From: Pseudomonadota bacterium | GTDB taxonomy: Bacteria; Pseudomonadota; Alphaproteobacteria; Rhizobiales; Hyphomicrobiaceae | Length of the DNA: 64,000 nt | Direction: 5' to 3' | NCBI GenBank assembly: GCA_018242295.1 | Contig: JAFECE010000002.1 | Location: 248,001 to 312,000 of the forward strand | In this document: piece by piece, positions 1 to 9,167 of the stretch | How the letters are laid out: every line of letters starts with the position of its first letter | How positions within the stretch are numbered: the stretch's first letter is position 1 | Made by a program: the position numbers and the translations under genes | Notes under the pieces: model-generated | Seen by the model: only the letters and a program-made list of their open reading frames with translations | Database searches by the model: none | What the model was told of the DNA's origin: nothing

Positions 1-2
1 CC

Positions 3-425
3 ACCACACCCCTCGCGCTTGCCGTTCAGCCGGGCGAGATGCTCGCCGATCCCGCGCTCGAACATCGGGCCCGGACGATCTCGGCCGAGCTGCGCTGCCT
101 CGTCTGCCAAAATCAGTCGATCGACGATAGCGACGCCCCGCTTGCGGGCGATCTCCGCCGGCTCGTGCGCGAACGTCTCGAGGCAAAAGATTCCGACCAG
201 CAGGTCCTCGACTATGTCGTCGCCCGCTACGGCGAATTTGTTCTCTTGAAGCCGCGTTTCGAGCTATCGACACTTCTGCTTTGGTTGACGCCCGTCCTGG
301 TTCTGATCGGTGGCCTCGCACTGGTTCTGCGCGCCGGGAAAAAGGATGTATCCAACCCGAGCGCGCCACTGACCGAGCAGGAAAAAGCCAAGCTCGACAC
401 GATCCTTACGGACGACCGGCAGTAG
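3..425 (+). CDS. ccmH: Cytochrome c-type biogenesis protein CcmH (5' end outside window)
   Basis: The frame is open to the left edge, so this is the C-terminal part of the gene. CcmH is the membrane-anchored periplasmic thiol protein that reduces apocytochrome c or hands it to the haem ligation machinery. The visible peptide begins with the end of a signal sequence ([11 protein letters not shown]), then carries the family motif [10 protein letters not shown] with its CxxC pair, and ends with one transmembrane helix ([19 protein letters not shown]) and a short polar tail. An internal ATG at 39 lies inside the exported N-terminus and is unlikely to be the start. degP follows on the same strand after 128 bases. 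Confidence 0.93.
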   Translation, partial: TTPLALAVQPGEMLADPALEHRARTISAELRCLVCQNQSIDDSDAPLAGDLRRLVRERLEAKDSDQQVLDYVVARYGEFVLLKPRFELSTLLLWLTPVLVLIGGLALVLRAGKKDVSNPSAPLTEQEKAKLDTILTDDRQ

Positions 426-553
426 CCCGAAATCGTCGTCTCAGAAGGCTAGATTACCAACAGTTAACGTCCCTGACATGCTGCCGTAATCCCGTGTTCG
501 CTACGCCTCGTATTAAGGCTAGCGAAGCCTTTATTCATGTGGAGACCCTTGGG

Positions 554-2161
554 ATGCGATTGCCCCGCCGTACGTCGACGACCTCACCTTACAAAATAGC
601 TTCAAGAATTGCGCCGGCATCGCTTGCCATGGCGGCCGCAGCGGTGGTGGGTATTGGGCTCTTCACGCCATCCTCTCCCGCTCTCGCCGATACCGCCGGC
701 CAAACCATTCAGACCCCGTTCGGGAATGCGCCTATCTCGTTTGCCGACATCGTCGACAAGGTCAAACCGGCCGTCGTCTCCGTCTCGGTCGTGAACGATG
801 GCGGCGCTTCCAAGCTCGCGTCGAACGACAAGAACGACAAGAACGACAAGAGCGGCAAGAAGGGCGACAAGGGTTTCACGCTCCCCGATTTGCCGCCGGA
901 TCATCCGCTCCACGACTTCTTCAAGAATCTGCCGAAGGAATTCGGTCAGCAGGAGCAGCGTCCGAAGATCGTCCAAGGCCAGGGTTCAGGCTTCGTCATC
1001 ACGCCTGATGGCTACGTCGTGACCAACAATCACGTCATCGACGGCGCGACGAAGATCCAGGTCACTTTCGACAACGACGATACGAAGTACGACGCCAAGC
1101 TGATCGGCACCGACCAGCGCACCGACATCGCCGTCATCAAGATCGAGAGCAACAAGACGTTCCCGACGCTGAAGCTCGCGGAAAAGGAATCCCGCGTTGG
1201 TGACTGGGCGCTGGCTGTCGGCAATCCGTTTGGCCTCGGCGGCACCGTCACCGCAGGCATCGTTTCGGCGCTGGCACGCGATATCGGCTCAGGCCCCTAC
1301 GATTATCTGCAGATCGACGCCGCCGTGAACCGTGGCAACTCGGGTGGCCCGACGGTCAACATCAACGGCGAAGTCATCGGTGTGAACACCGCGATCTTCT
1401 CGCCGTCGGGCGGCAACGTCGGCATCGCCTTCGCGGTGCCCGCAAAAACCGTCAAGGAAGTCGTTCAGCAGCTGAAGGCTGGCGGCACGGTCAATCGTGG
1501 CTGGCTCGGCGTCAAGATTCAGAACGTCGATGAAGACACCGCCGCAAGCGTTGGGCTTGCCGACGCGCACGGCGCCCTCGTCAGCGAAGTGACGCCGAAC
1601 GGTCCGGCCGCGAAATCGGGCATCAAAGCCCAGGACGCGATCATCCAGGTGAATGGCGAAAAGATTGCTGACAGTCGCGATCTCGCGCGGAAGATCGCCG
1701 AACTCGCGCCTGACACCTCGGTCGACGTCAAGGTATGGCGCAACAACGCCGAACAAACGATCAAGGTGAAGCTGGGGCTGTTCCCGAAGAACGCCGAAGC
1801 CGCCATGAAAGGCGATAACGACGACGACAACAATGGCAACAGCGAGGACGATAGCGCCAAGCCGTCGTCCATCGAACTGAGCCAGCTCGGCCTGACGTTG
1901 ATGCCGGCCCGTACCGGCAAGGACGCCGGCGAGGGTGTTGCGATCGCCGAGGTTGATCCCTCTTCGGATGCGGCTCAGAAGGGCCTGAAGCCGGGCGACG
2001 TAATCCTCGAGGTATCGGGCCAGACGGTCGGATCTCCGGACGACGTCCTCGCAGGGGTCAAGAAGGCCCAGGACCTAAAGCGCACGGCGGTTCTCCTCCA
2101 CATCAAGTCGTCGGATCAGAAGCGCTTCGTTGCCGTTCAGATCAGCACCAAGAAAGGCTGA
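554..2161 (+). CDS. degP: Periplasmic serine endoprotease DegP/HtrA (Do family)
   Basis: Envelope quality-control protease and chaperone, 535 aa. I chose the ATG at 554 because GGAG lies 8 bases upstream and a signal peptide follows at once (about residues 1-46, ending PALAD). An in-frame upstream ATG at 281 would run through the end of ccmH. The trypsin-like domain carries the full triad: His160 (TNNHV), Asp191 (RTDIAV) and Ser263 (RGNSGGP). Two PDZ domains follow, roughly residues 310-400 and 440-530. Two low-complexity linkers stand out: a Lys/Asp/Asn-rich stretch near residues 93-108 and an acidic Asp/Asn stretch between the PDZ domains. A two-component system follows closely, which fits an envelope-stress module. 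Confidence 0.95.
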   Translation: MRLPRRTSTTSPYKIASRIAPASLAMAAAAVVGIGLFTPSSPALADTAGQTIQTPFGNAPISFADIVDKVKPAVVSVSVVNDGGASKLASNDKNDKNDKSGKKGDKGFTLPDLPPDHPLHDFFKNLPKEFGQQEQRPKIVQGQGSGFVITPDGYVVTNNHVIDGATKIQVTFDNDDTKYDAKLIGTDQRTDIAVIKIESNKTFPTLKLAEKESRVGDWALAVGNPFGLGGTVTAGIVSALARDIGSGPYDYLQIDAAVNRGNSGGPTVNINGEVIGVNTAIFSPSGGNVGIAFAVPAKTVKEVVQQLKAGGTVNRGWLGVKIQNVDEDTAASVGLADAHGALVSEVTPNGPAAKSGIKAQDAIIQVNGEKIADSRDLARKIAELAPDTSVDVKVWRNNAEQTIKVKLGLFPKNAEAAMKGDNDDDNNGNSEDDSAKPSSIELSQLGLTLMPARTGKDAGEGVAIAEVDPSSDAAQKGLKPGDVILEVSGQTVGSPDDVLAGVKKAQDLKRTAVLLHIKSSDQKRFVAVQISTKKG

Positions 2162-2281
2162 GGTTAACCAGCCATGAAAAACTCGGGCAGCTCCGTCGAT
2201 CAAACGGCGGGGCTGCCTCGACGTCCGGCGCACGGCCAGCTAAACAGTGAACGGAGAGAAGACGAAAGTCGGACATACACC

Positions 2282-2962
2282 ATGCGCGTGCTCGTGATAG
2301 AAGACGATAAAGAAACCGCGCTTTTCCTTCAGAAATCCTTGAAAGAGAACGGCCATACGGCTGATCTTGCGCATGACGGTGAAGCTGGGCTGGCGCTCGC
2401 GACCGAGGGCGCCTACGACGTCCTGATCGTCGACCGGATGCTGCCGCGCCTCGACGGACTCTCACTCATCAAATCGCTGCGGGCAGAGGGCAATCGCACG
2501 CCCGTGCTCATCCTCTCCGCGTTGGGCGAGGTCGACGATCGCGTTAAGGGCCTGCGCGCCGGCGGCGACGACTATCTGACGAAGCCCTACGCCTATTCCG
2601 AACTCCTGGCACGCGTCGAAGCACTCGGCCGGCGAACCGCGCCGGAAGAGCAGCAAACCCGTTACACCGTCGGCGATCTCGTGCTCGATCGGCTCTCGCA
2701 CCGCGTCACGCGCGGCGGCGAGCACATTCTCCTGCAGCCGCGCGAGTATCGGCTGCTCGAATATCTCATGCAGCATGCCGGTCAGGTCGTAACGCGCACG
2801 ATGCTGCTCGAGCATGTCTGGGATTATCACTTCGATCCGCAAACAAACGTCATCGACGTCCACGTTTCCCGTCTTCGCGCCAAGATCGACAAGAACTTCG
2901 ACAGGCAATTGCTGCACACGGTCCGGGGCGCAGGATATACAATTCGTGACGGCCCTGCTTGA
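2282..2962 (+). CDS. OmpR/PhoB-family two-component response regulator
   Basis: DNA-binding response regulator, 226 aa. The receiver domain (residues 1-115) has the acidic pair at 8-9 (VIEDD), the phosphoacceptor Asp51 (LIVDRMLP) and Lys101 (YLTKPY). The winged-helix output domain is residues 125-222 (LLQPREYRLLEYLM, VDVHVSRLRAKID). The start at MRVLVIEDD is set by homology; an in-frame ATG at 2174 would add 36 residues that do not look like receiver sequence. The gene overlaps the downstream kinase by 17 bases, so the two are translationally coupled and form a cognate pair. Target genes cannot be told from the sequence; the degP neighbour suggests envelope stress. Confidence 0.93.
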   Translation: MRVLVIEDDKETALFLQKSLKENGHTADLAHDGEAGLALATEGAYDVLIVDRMLPRLDGLSLIKSLRAEGNRTPVLILSALGEVDDRVKGLRAGGDDYLTKPYAYSELLARVEALGRRTAPEEQQTRYTVGDLVLDRLSHRVTRGGEHILLQPREYRLLEYLMQHAGQVVTRTMLLEHVWDYHFDPQTNVIDVHVSRLRAKIDKNFDRQLLHTVRGAGYTIRDGPA

Positions 2963-4394
2963 CCGCGTCGCGAAAGCGGCCTCGACGACAGCTTTTGGAC
3001 TGAGCGCGTTAGCGGTAGCCTTTTTCCTGTTCGCTGCCGCCATCGTCGTCGGCGTTCTCTTCTGGCAGACCAACAATCTGCTGACCGAACAGGTACTCGC
3101 CACGCTCACCGGCGAAGCCCGCATCCTGACCTCCGAAATGAAAGTCGGCGGGCAAGGCAAGTTGATCGAGACGGTGACAGCCCTGTCCCGTCCGCAAGGC
3201 ACCGGCCTTTATTATCTCGCCGATCCCAATGGGACGAAGATCGCCGGAAATCTCAACCGCATTCCGCCCGAGCTCGAAGCCGAGGGACACGGCGGCGTTT
3301 TCACCTATCAGCAAATGGTCGACGGCAAAGAGAAAACGCATCTCGCCGTTGCCATTCCCGTCGATCTCGGACCGGGTTTGCGTCTCATCATCGGCCGCGA
3401 CGTCGAGGATCAGCGCGCATTTGCGGACTCCGTCCGGACCACGTTTCTTCTCGGATTTGGCGTGCTGTCGATCCTCGGCCTCCTCGGCGGTCTGGCCGTC
3501 AGCCGCCTCATCGTCAATCGCATGGACGAAATCACCGCGACTAGCCGGCAGATCATGGACGGTGATCTTTCGCGCCGCATTCCGACGTCGGGCAAAGGCG
3601 GCGAACTGGATAGCCTCGCGGCCAGCCTCAACCAGATGTTGGACCGCATCGAAAACCTGATGAGCGGCCTTCGCGAAGTTTCCGACAACATCGCCCACGA
3701 TCTGAAGACGCCGCTCAACCGCTTGCGTAATTCGGCCGAGGCCGCGCTTCGCGATCCGCGTGGCGGCGAAGCCTATCGCGAAGGCCTAGAGCGGACGATC
3801 GAGAAGGCCGACGAGCTGATCAAGACCTTCAACGCGCTCCTCCTTATCGCCCGTCTCGAGGCGGGCGCCCTGGAAGAAAGTACCGAGACGTTCGATCTCG
3901 GCCGCTTCGCCGCCGACGTCAGCGAGCTTTACGCACCGGCAGCCGAAGAAGTGGGCTTCGTCCTGTCGATCGATATGGAGCAGGGCTTGTTCGTCTCGGG
4001 CAACCGGCAATTGATCGGACAGGCGATCGCCAACCTGATCGACAACGCGATCAAATACTCGCGCGGCGGCGAGCCCGGGAGCGTCATTACCGTTCGTGCC
4101 TGCCTGTTGGAGGGACGCCCCGCCATCTCCGTTGGCGACCATGGCCCCGGCATCGACGCCGCCGATCGGGAAAAAGCGCTGAAACGCTTCGTGCGGCTCG
4201 AAGCCAGCCGCACCAAGCCGGGCACCGGCCTCGGGCTGAGCCTCGTCGCGGCTGTCGCCCGCCTCCATCACGGCGAAGTCCGCCTCGAAGACAATCAGCC
4301 GGGATTGCGGGTCGTGCTCTTGCTGTCGAACAAATGCTTGATCGCAGCACCGCAACACGAAGGTGACGCCGAGCCCGGTCTTGCGGCACAATGA
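2946..4394 (+). CDS. Sensor histidine kinase, partner of the upstream response regulator
   Basis: Membrane histidine kinase, 482 aa from a GTG start inside the 3' end of the response regulator. Layout: TM1 (about 18-40), a periplasmic sensor region of roughly 130 residues, TM2 (LLGFGVLSILGLLGGLAV), HAMP, HisKA with the phosphoacceptor in NIAHDLKTPLNRL, and a complete HATPase domain with N box (NLIDNAIKYS), G1 box (GDHGPGID) and G2 box (GTGLGLSL). The overlap with the regulator and the glnE start only 4 bases after its stop suggest one transcript. Confidence 0.93.
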   Translation: MTALLDRVAKAASTTAFGLSALAVAFFLFAAAIVVGVLFWQTNNLLTEQVLATLTGEARILTSEMKVGGQGKLIETVTALSRPQGTGLYYLADPNGTKIAGNLNRIPPELEAEGHGGVFTYQQMVDGKEKTHLAVAIPVDLGPGLRLIIGRDVEDQRAFADSVRTTFLLGFGVLSILGLLGGLAVSRLIVNRMDEITATSRQIMDGDLSRRIPTSGKGGELDSLAASLNQMLDRIENLMSGLREVSDNIAHDLKTPLNRLRNSAEAALRDPRGGEAYREGLERTIEKADELIKTFNALLLIARLEAGALEESTETFDLGRFAADVSELYAPAAEEVGFVLSIDMEQGLFVSGNRQLIGQAIANLIDNAIKYSRGGEPGSVITVRACLLEGRPAISVGDHGPGIDAADREKALKRFVRLEASRTKPGTGLGLSLVAAVARLHHGEVRLEDNQPGLRVVLLLSNKCLIAAPQHEGDAEPGLAAQ

Positions 4395-4398
4395 AGGT

Positions 4399-7353
4399 AT
4401 GGACCAGATCGTTTCCCCAAGTCTCGCCGCCCAGATTGCCGAATGGCCGCAATCGTCACCGGCCGGCATCGGCGCTGAACACTTCACGGCGCTGAAGGCC
4501 GAAGCCGAAAGCCACTGCCCACCGCTCGCCGGCCTCCTGAGCGATCCGAAAGTCGAAAGCCTGCTAAAGGGCACCTTCGACGGCTCGCCCTATCTCGCCG
4601 CGCTCGCGAACCGGGATCTCGCGCGTTTGGCTCGCATCCTTGGTGAGGCACCCGAAGCACGCTTCCGGAAGGCGACCGAAGTCCTGACCGCCGGAATGCG
4701 CGCGGCACCCGATCTCGTCACGGCGAAACGCGTGCTCCGCCTCTACAAGTCGGAAATCGCGCTGCTAACCGCGCTCGCCGATCTCGCGGGCGTCTGGCCC
4801 GTGATGACCGTGACGCGGACGCTTTCGGAATGTGCGGACGCCGCCGCCGCGACGGCCGTGCGCCTCCTGTTTCGCCTCGCATCCGCGCGAGGACTTTGGC
4901 AGCCGCTCGATAGCGAAGAGCCGGAGCGCGAGTCCGGATACTTCGTGCTCGCCATGGGGAAGCACGGCGCCTTCGAGCTCAATTATTCGAGCGACATCGA
5001 TTTGACGGTCTTCTTCGACCGCGACAAATCCCGCCTCATCGGCGACGGCGATCTGCAATCCTTCTTCGTGCGGCTCACGCGTGACCTCGTGCTGCTGCTC
5101 GATGAGCGGACAGCCGACGGCTACGTCTTCCGCACGGATCTCCGTCTGCGGCCCGACGCTGGCGCAACGCAGATCGCGCTCTCCACCGCCGCCGCGCACG
5201 GCTATTACGAAACCGTTGGCCAGAACTGGGAACGCTCCGCCATGATCAAGGCGCGCCCGGTGGCGGGCGACCTCGAAGCGGGCGAAACATTTCTTGCCGA
5301 ACTCGCACCCTTCATTTGGAGGAAGTATCTCGATTTCGCAGCGATCGCCGACATCCACGCGATGAAGCGGCAGATCCATGCCCACAAAGAAATCGGCGCG
5401 ATTGCCGTCGCCGGACAGAATCTCAAACTCGGCCGCGGCGGCATTCGCGAGATCGAGTTCTTCGCCCAAACGCAGCAGTTGATTGCTGGAGGCCGCCAGC
5501 CTGATCTCCGCGTCCGCGCGACGCTCGACGCTTTGGTGGCGCTCGAACGGCGCGGCTGGGTCAAGGCAGACGTGCGAGCCGAACTCGACGATGCGTACCG
5601 CTTCCTGCGGCGCCTCGAGCACCGCCTGCAAATGATCGCCGACGAGCAGACGCACGAGGTGCCGTCAAATCCGGTTGCGCTCGATGCGTTCGCACGCTTC
5701 TCCGGCTACGCCGGCACGCCCGAGCTTTCGCGCGCGCTGCTGGCGACGCTCGAGACCGTGGAGAAGCTTTACGATGGCCTCTTCGAAGAAGCGCCGCAGC
5801 TGACGCCAGCCGGTTCGAACCTCGTTTTCGCAGGCGCGGAAGACGATCCACGCACGCTCGCGGAGCTGAAGCGCCTCGGCTATTCGCAACCCGCGCAAGT
5901 GTTGGCGATCGTGCGGGGCTGGCATCATGGCCGTTCGCCCGCAGTGAGATCGCCGCGCGCTCGTGAACGCCTGACGGAAGTGCAGCCGCTGTTGATCGAA
6001 GCGCTCGCCGATACCGTGGATCCCGACGCCGCGATCGCGAGTTTCGACCGTTTCATCGCCGAGCTTCCGTCGGGGGTTCAGCTCTTCTCGTTGCTGAAGG
6101 CGCAGCCGAGGCTCATCCGCCTCTTTGCCGACATCATGGGTTCCGCTCCGCGCCTGGCGAGCATTCTTTCACGCCGCCGCCGGCTGCTGGACGCCGTGCT
6201 CGATCCGCAGGTTCACGGCGGCGACCTTAATGGCGCGGCGATCGACGAGCTTGTGATGAAGGCGTTCCGGGCCGCGCGCGCCACGGCTGTCGGCGACCCG
6301 ATGCAGGAAATTCTCGACACGGCGAGACGGATCGGCAGCGAGCAGGGATTTCTCGTCGGCGTCAGAATCCTGGCAGGCAGCATATCGGCGACCGAAGCAG
6401 GCTCCGCCTACGCGACCATCGCGGAACGGCTGATCGCAGCACTCTTCGCCGAGGTCACGCGCGAGATGGAGGAGGATCACGGCCGCGTGCCGGGCGGAGC
6501 CGCTGTCGTCGTCGCGATGGGAAAGCTCGGCGGCCGCGAAATGACGGCGGCGTCCGACGTCGATCTGATCCTGATCTACGATTTCAATACTGATGCCGAG
6601 CAGTCGGACGGCGCCAAGCCGCTATACCCATCGCATTACTACACACGGCTGACGCAGCGCCTCATCACCGCCATTTCGGCACGAACCGCCGAGGGCGCGC
6701 TGTACGACGTCGATATGCGTCTTCGTCCTTCCGGGCAGCAGGGCCCCGTCGCGACGCGCCTGTCGAGCTTCACCAATTATCAGGCGAACGAAGCCTGGAC
6801 CTGGGAGCACATGGCGCTGACGCGGGCACGCGTCATCGCAGGCTGTCGAGAGTTGGGTGCGCACGTCGAAGCTGAGATCCGCAAGGTCCTGATGGCGCGG
6901 CGCGATCCAGTCAAAATCACGGCCGATATTCGCGACATGCGCGAGCGCATCGAAGCCGAAAAGGCGACGACCGATATCTGGGACCTGAAGCAGGTGAGGG
7001 GTGGGCTCGTCGACCTGGAGTTCATTACGCAGCATATCCAACTCGTCCACGCCCCGGACCACCCGGGAATTCTCAGTCAGACGACCCTTGTCGCGCTCGC
7101 GGCCGCCGCCGCCGAGGGCGTCATCAATGAGGCCGACTATCGGCTTCTCTCGGAAGCGGGCGAACTCCTGCACGACCTGACCCAGGTGCTGCGGTTAACG
7201 CTCGAAGGCCGGTTTGAGCCGGCGGAAGCCCCGGAAGGCCTTAAGGCGTTACTGGTCCGCTCGGGGGGGACGGCCTCGTTCCCGGACCTGGAAACGAAGC
7301 TGGAGCGGACACTTGGCGAGGTCCACGCGGCGTTCAACCGCCTGATTGCATAG
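4399..7353 (+). CDS. glnE: Bifunctional glutamine synthetase adenylyltransferase / adenylyl-removing enzyme
   Basis: Controls glutamine synthetase by attaching and removing AMP in response to the PII protein and glutamine. The 984-aa product has the two nucleotidyltransferase domains of GlnE: the N-terminal deadenylylation domain with Asp199 and Asp201 (YSSDIDLTVFFD) and the C-terminal adenylylation domain with Asp720 and Asp722 (ASDVDLILIYDF), separated by the central helical regulatory region. Length fits the family. The start is uncertain: a GTG at 4363 in the same frame would add 12 residues and overlap the kinase gene; I prefer the ATG 4 bases after the kinase stop. Neither has a strong ribosome site. 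Confidence 0.95.
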   Translation: MDQIVSPSLAAQIAEWPQSSPAGIGAEHFTALKAEAESHCPPLAGLLSDPKVESLLKGTFDGSPYLAALANRDLARLARILGEAPEARFRKATEVLTAGMRAAPDLVTAKRVLRLYKSEIALLTALADLAGVWPVMTVTRTLSECADAAAATAVRLLFRLASARGLWQPLDSEEPERESGYFVLAMGKHGAFELNYSSDIDLTVFFDRDKSRLIGDGDLQSFFVRLTRDLVLLLDERTADGYVFRTDLRLRPDAGATQIALSTAAAHGYYETVGQNWERSAMIKARPVAGDLEAGETFLAELAPFIWRKYLDFAAIADIHAMKRQIHAHKEIGAIAVAGQNLKLGRGGIREIEFFAQTQQLIAGGRQPDLRVRATLDALVALERRGWVKADVRAELDDAYRFLRRLEHRLQMIADEQTHEVPSNPVALDAFARFSGYAGTPELSRALLATLETVEKLYDGLFEEAPQLTPAGSNLVFAGAEDDPRTLAELKRLGYSQPAQVLAIVRGWHHGRSPAVRSPRARERLTEVQPLLIEALADTVDPDAAIASFDRFIAELPSGVQLFSLLKAQPRLIRLFADIMGSAPRLASILSRRRRLLDAVLDPQVHGGDLNGAAIDELVMKAFRAARATAVGDPMQEILDTARRIGSEQGFLVGVRILAGSISATEAGSAYATIAERLIAALFAEVTREMEEDHGRVPGGAAVVVAMGKLGGREMTAASDVDLILIYDFNTDAEQSDGAKPLYPSHYYTRLTQRLITAISARTAEGALYDVDMRLRPSGQQGPVATRLSSFTNYQANEAWTWEHMALTRARVIAGCRELGAHVEAEIRKVLMARRDPVKITADIRDMRERIEAEKATTDIWDLKQVRGGLVDLEFITQHIQLVHAPDHPGILSQTTLVALAAAAAEGVINEADYRLLSEAGELLHDLTQVLRLTLEGRFEPAEAPEGLKALLVRSGGTASFPDLETKLERTLGEVHAAFNRLIA

Positions 7354-7475
7354 GCCTTTGCACTCTGGCGACGGATTGTGGCAGGTTATGACGTTCTTGC
7401 GATGACCGACACGGATCCGGGGCCTCAGGGCCGCACACATCCGCGGCGTTGAGGCGCGAGGCAGGCTAAACAGGC

Positions 7476-8108
7476 ATGTCGAGAGGATTTGTGGCGGCGA
7501 CGAGGACCGACGGCGGTCAAGCTGCTCCGCGGCTGGCGGCCGAGACCCGGACGGACGAAGCTGAGCTTGTTGCCGCTGTCGGCCGCGGCGACGGCGATGC
7601 ATTTCGCCTGCTGATGGGGCGCCATCTTGGCAGCATTGTCGCCGTGGCGCGCCGGATGCTGCGGGATGACGCGGAGGCGGAGGATGCGGCGCAGGAGGCG
7701 TTCTTGCGGCTTTGGCGTTCGAGCGGAACGCTGGAAATTGGACCGGCGGGGATCAGGCCTTGGCTTCGCCGCGTGGTCTCGAACCTGTGCCTCGATCGCG
7801 TCCGTGGCCAGAGCCGGGTGAAGGTCGTTGATGAATTGCCCGAGGTCCCCGAGCCGGCGCGACAGCTGGCGGGCCTCGAGAGCCAGGATACGCAGCGCCG
7901 GGTCGAGATGGCGATGCAGAAATTGCCGGACCGGCAGCGACTGGCGCTGACCCTCTTTCACTTCGAGGGCCTCAGCCAGATCGAGATCGGGCAGGTCATG
8001 GGAGTATCCGACGAAGCGGTCGAGTCGCTCCTTAGCCGGGCGCGGCGGCAGCTGAAGGCGGAACTGAGATCGGATTGGGAGTCGCTGCGTAATGATGGCG
8101 AACTCTGA
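7476..8108 (+). CDS. ECF-family RNA polymerase sigma factor (sigma-70 group 4)
   Basis: Alternative sigma factor of 210 aa. Region 2 is visible at about residues 25-95 (LLMGRHLGSIVAVARRML, DAEDAAQEAFLRLW, PWLRRVVSNLCLDRVR) and region 4 at about 140-200 (LPDRQRLALTLFHFEGLSQIEIGQVM, VESLLSRARRQLKAEL). A purine-rich site (GAGGCAGG) precedes the ATG. The next gene, 20 bases on, encodes a one-TM protein, and the third a periplasmic sensor-like protein. The order sigma, anti-sigma candidate, periplasmic sensor recalls the cnr/ncc metal-response systems, but the inducer is unknown. Confidence 0.9.
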   Translation: MSRGFVAATRTDGGQAAPRLAAETRTDEAELVAAVGRGDGDAFRLLMGRHLGSIVAVARRMLRDDAEAEDAAQEAFLRLWRSSGTLEIGPAGIRPWLRRVVSNLCLDRVRGQSRVKVVDELPEVPEPARQLAGLESQDTQRRVEMAMQKLPDRQRLALTLFHFEGLSQIEIGQVMGVSDEAVESLLSRARRQLKAELRSDWESLRNDGEL

Positions 8109-8128
8109 ATGCGGGAGACGGCAGAACG

Positions 8129-8641
8129 ATGTCACGCAATAGTCTAGGCCCCGTAGGGCTCGACAAACTGGAGGCCGCGCTCGACGCATATGGTGCGGAC
8201 CGCACGCGATGGCCGGCGCCCTTGCGGCTCGCTCTGTCGGGCCTGATCGCGGGCAATAGCAAAGCGCAGAGGATGCTGCGGGACGCCGAGGCTTTCGATC
8301 GTCTGCTCGATCAGGCGCCGCAGTATGACCAGAGCCGCCTCGACGGCTTGAGCCAGCGGATCTTGGCGACGGCGGAACGCCAGCCGCGCGTCATGACGAA
8401 CCGTTCGAGGATCACTCGCGAATCTGCTGGGCGCCCGGCGGCGTGGAGCTGGCAGCGGCGTCATCAGGGCTTCGCCGCGACCGCGCTTGCAGCCTCGTTG
8501 GTGCTTGGGGTGTTCGCAGGTCAATTGAATGTGCTGAACTCGAGCGCCGACGTCCTGCTCGGCGGCAATGCGAACGCCAGCAGCACCCGAATTGCGCAGT
8601 CAGACGATGCTGATGTTTTGCTGGATGAGGATCTACTGTGA
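8129..8641 (+). CDS. Single-TM protein, candidate anti-sigma factor
   Basis: A 170-aa protein I do not recognise by family. It has a soluble N-terminal part of about 112 residues (beginning MSRNSLGPVG, rich in Arg, Leu and Asp), one hydrophobic segment at about 114-132 (GFAATALAASLVLGVFAG) and a short acidic C-terminal tail. This is the topology of an anti-sigma factor: cytoplasmic sigma-binding part, one membrane helix, short periplasmic part. There is no obvious zinc-binding ZAS motif. Position between an ECF sigma gene and a periplasmic sensor gene, with a GTGA overlap onto the latter, supports the role. This is inference from context. Confidence 0.6.
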   Translation: MSRNSLGPVGLDKLEAALDAYGADRTRWPAPLRLALSGLIAGNSKAQRMLRDAEAFDRLLDQAPQYDQSRLDGLSQRILATAERQPRVMTNRSRITRESAGRPAAWSWQRRHQGFAATALAASLVLGVFAGQLNVLNSSADVLLGGNANASSTRIAQSDDADVLLDEDLL

Positions 8642-9150
8642 CGGTCGAAGTGAATAAACTCGCGCCTGCTCGCCGAGGATACCTCTATCCGGCCCTCATC
8701 GCGTCGCTCGCGCTGAACCTCTTGTTCGTCGGCTTGTTTGCCGCCGCTGCCTGGCATCATTACCAGAAAAGCCAGTCCGCCAATGAGCCTGGTCTGTTGG
8801 CCTTCGTGAGACAGCTTCCTGAAAACCGTCAGGACGCGGTCAGGAACGAGATCACGGGCGCGCGGGCCGCAATGAAGGACCTTCGAGCCAACGTCAGAAA
8901 AGCATGGATCGACGCCAATGCGATGTTGACGGAGGAGCCGTTCGACAAGGCAAAGTTCGCTGAGGCGCTGGCAAAACTGCGCGAGACGGAGAACGTCTAT
9001 AAGACGGCCCTCAACGGCGCTTTGGCGGACACGGCTGCAAGCCTTAGCCCCGAGGAACGGAAAATTCTGCAGTCCTGGCGCGAGAAGCGCCGTCCAAACG
9101 TACTGAGATCGCAAGGCGAGCCTGCAAAGGACGGCGCCAAGTCGGACTGA
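8638..9150 (+). CDS. Periplasmic heavy-metal-sensor-like protein (CnrX/Spy-type fold)
   Basis: A 170-aa protein anchored by one N-terminal helix (YPALIASLALNLLFVGLFAAAA) with an all-helical periplasmic domain rich in Ala, Glu, Arg and Lys, as in the periplasmic heavy metal sensor family related to CnrX, ZraP and Spy. The GTG start overlaps the upstream stop (GTGA) and has GAGGAT just before it. The domain has hardly any His, Cys or Met that could form a metal site, so metal sensing should not be assumed; it may instead sense misfolded protein or only hold the anti-sigma candidate. It ends 17 bases before the converging kinase gene. Confidence 0.75.
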   Translation: MTVEVNKLAPARRGYLYPALIASLALNLLFVGLFAAAAWHHYQKSQSANEPGLLAFVRQLPENRQDAVRNEITGARAAMKDLRANVRKAWIDANAMLTEEPFDKAKFAEALAKLRETENVYKTALNGALADTAASLSPEERKILQSWREKRRPNVLRSQGEPAKDGAKSD

Positions 9151-9167
9151 ATAACGGTGCCGCTGCG

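Noticed and set aside
281-553. N-terminal extension of degP from an upstream ATG
   Set aside because: It overlaps the end of ccmH in another frame, has no protease-like sequence, and the signal peptide starts at the ATG at 554 behind a good ribosome site.
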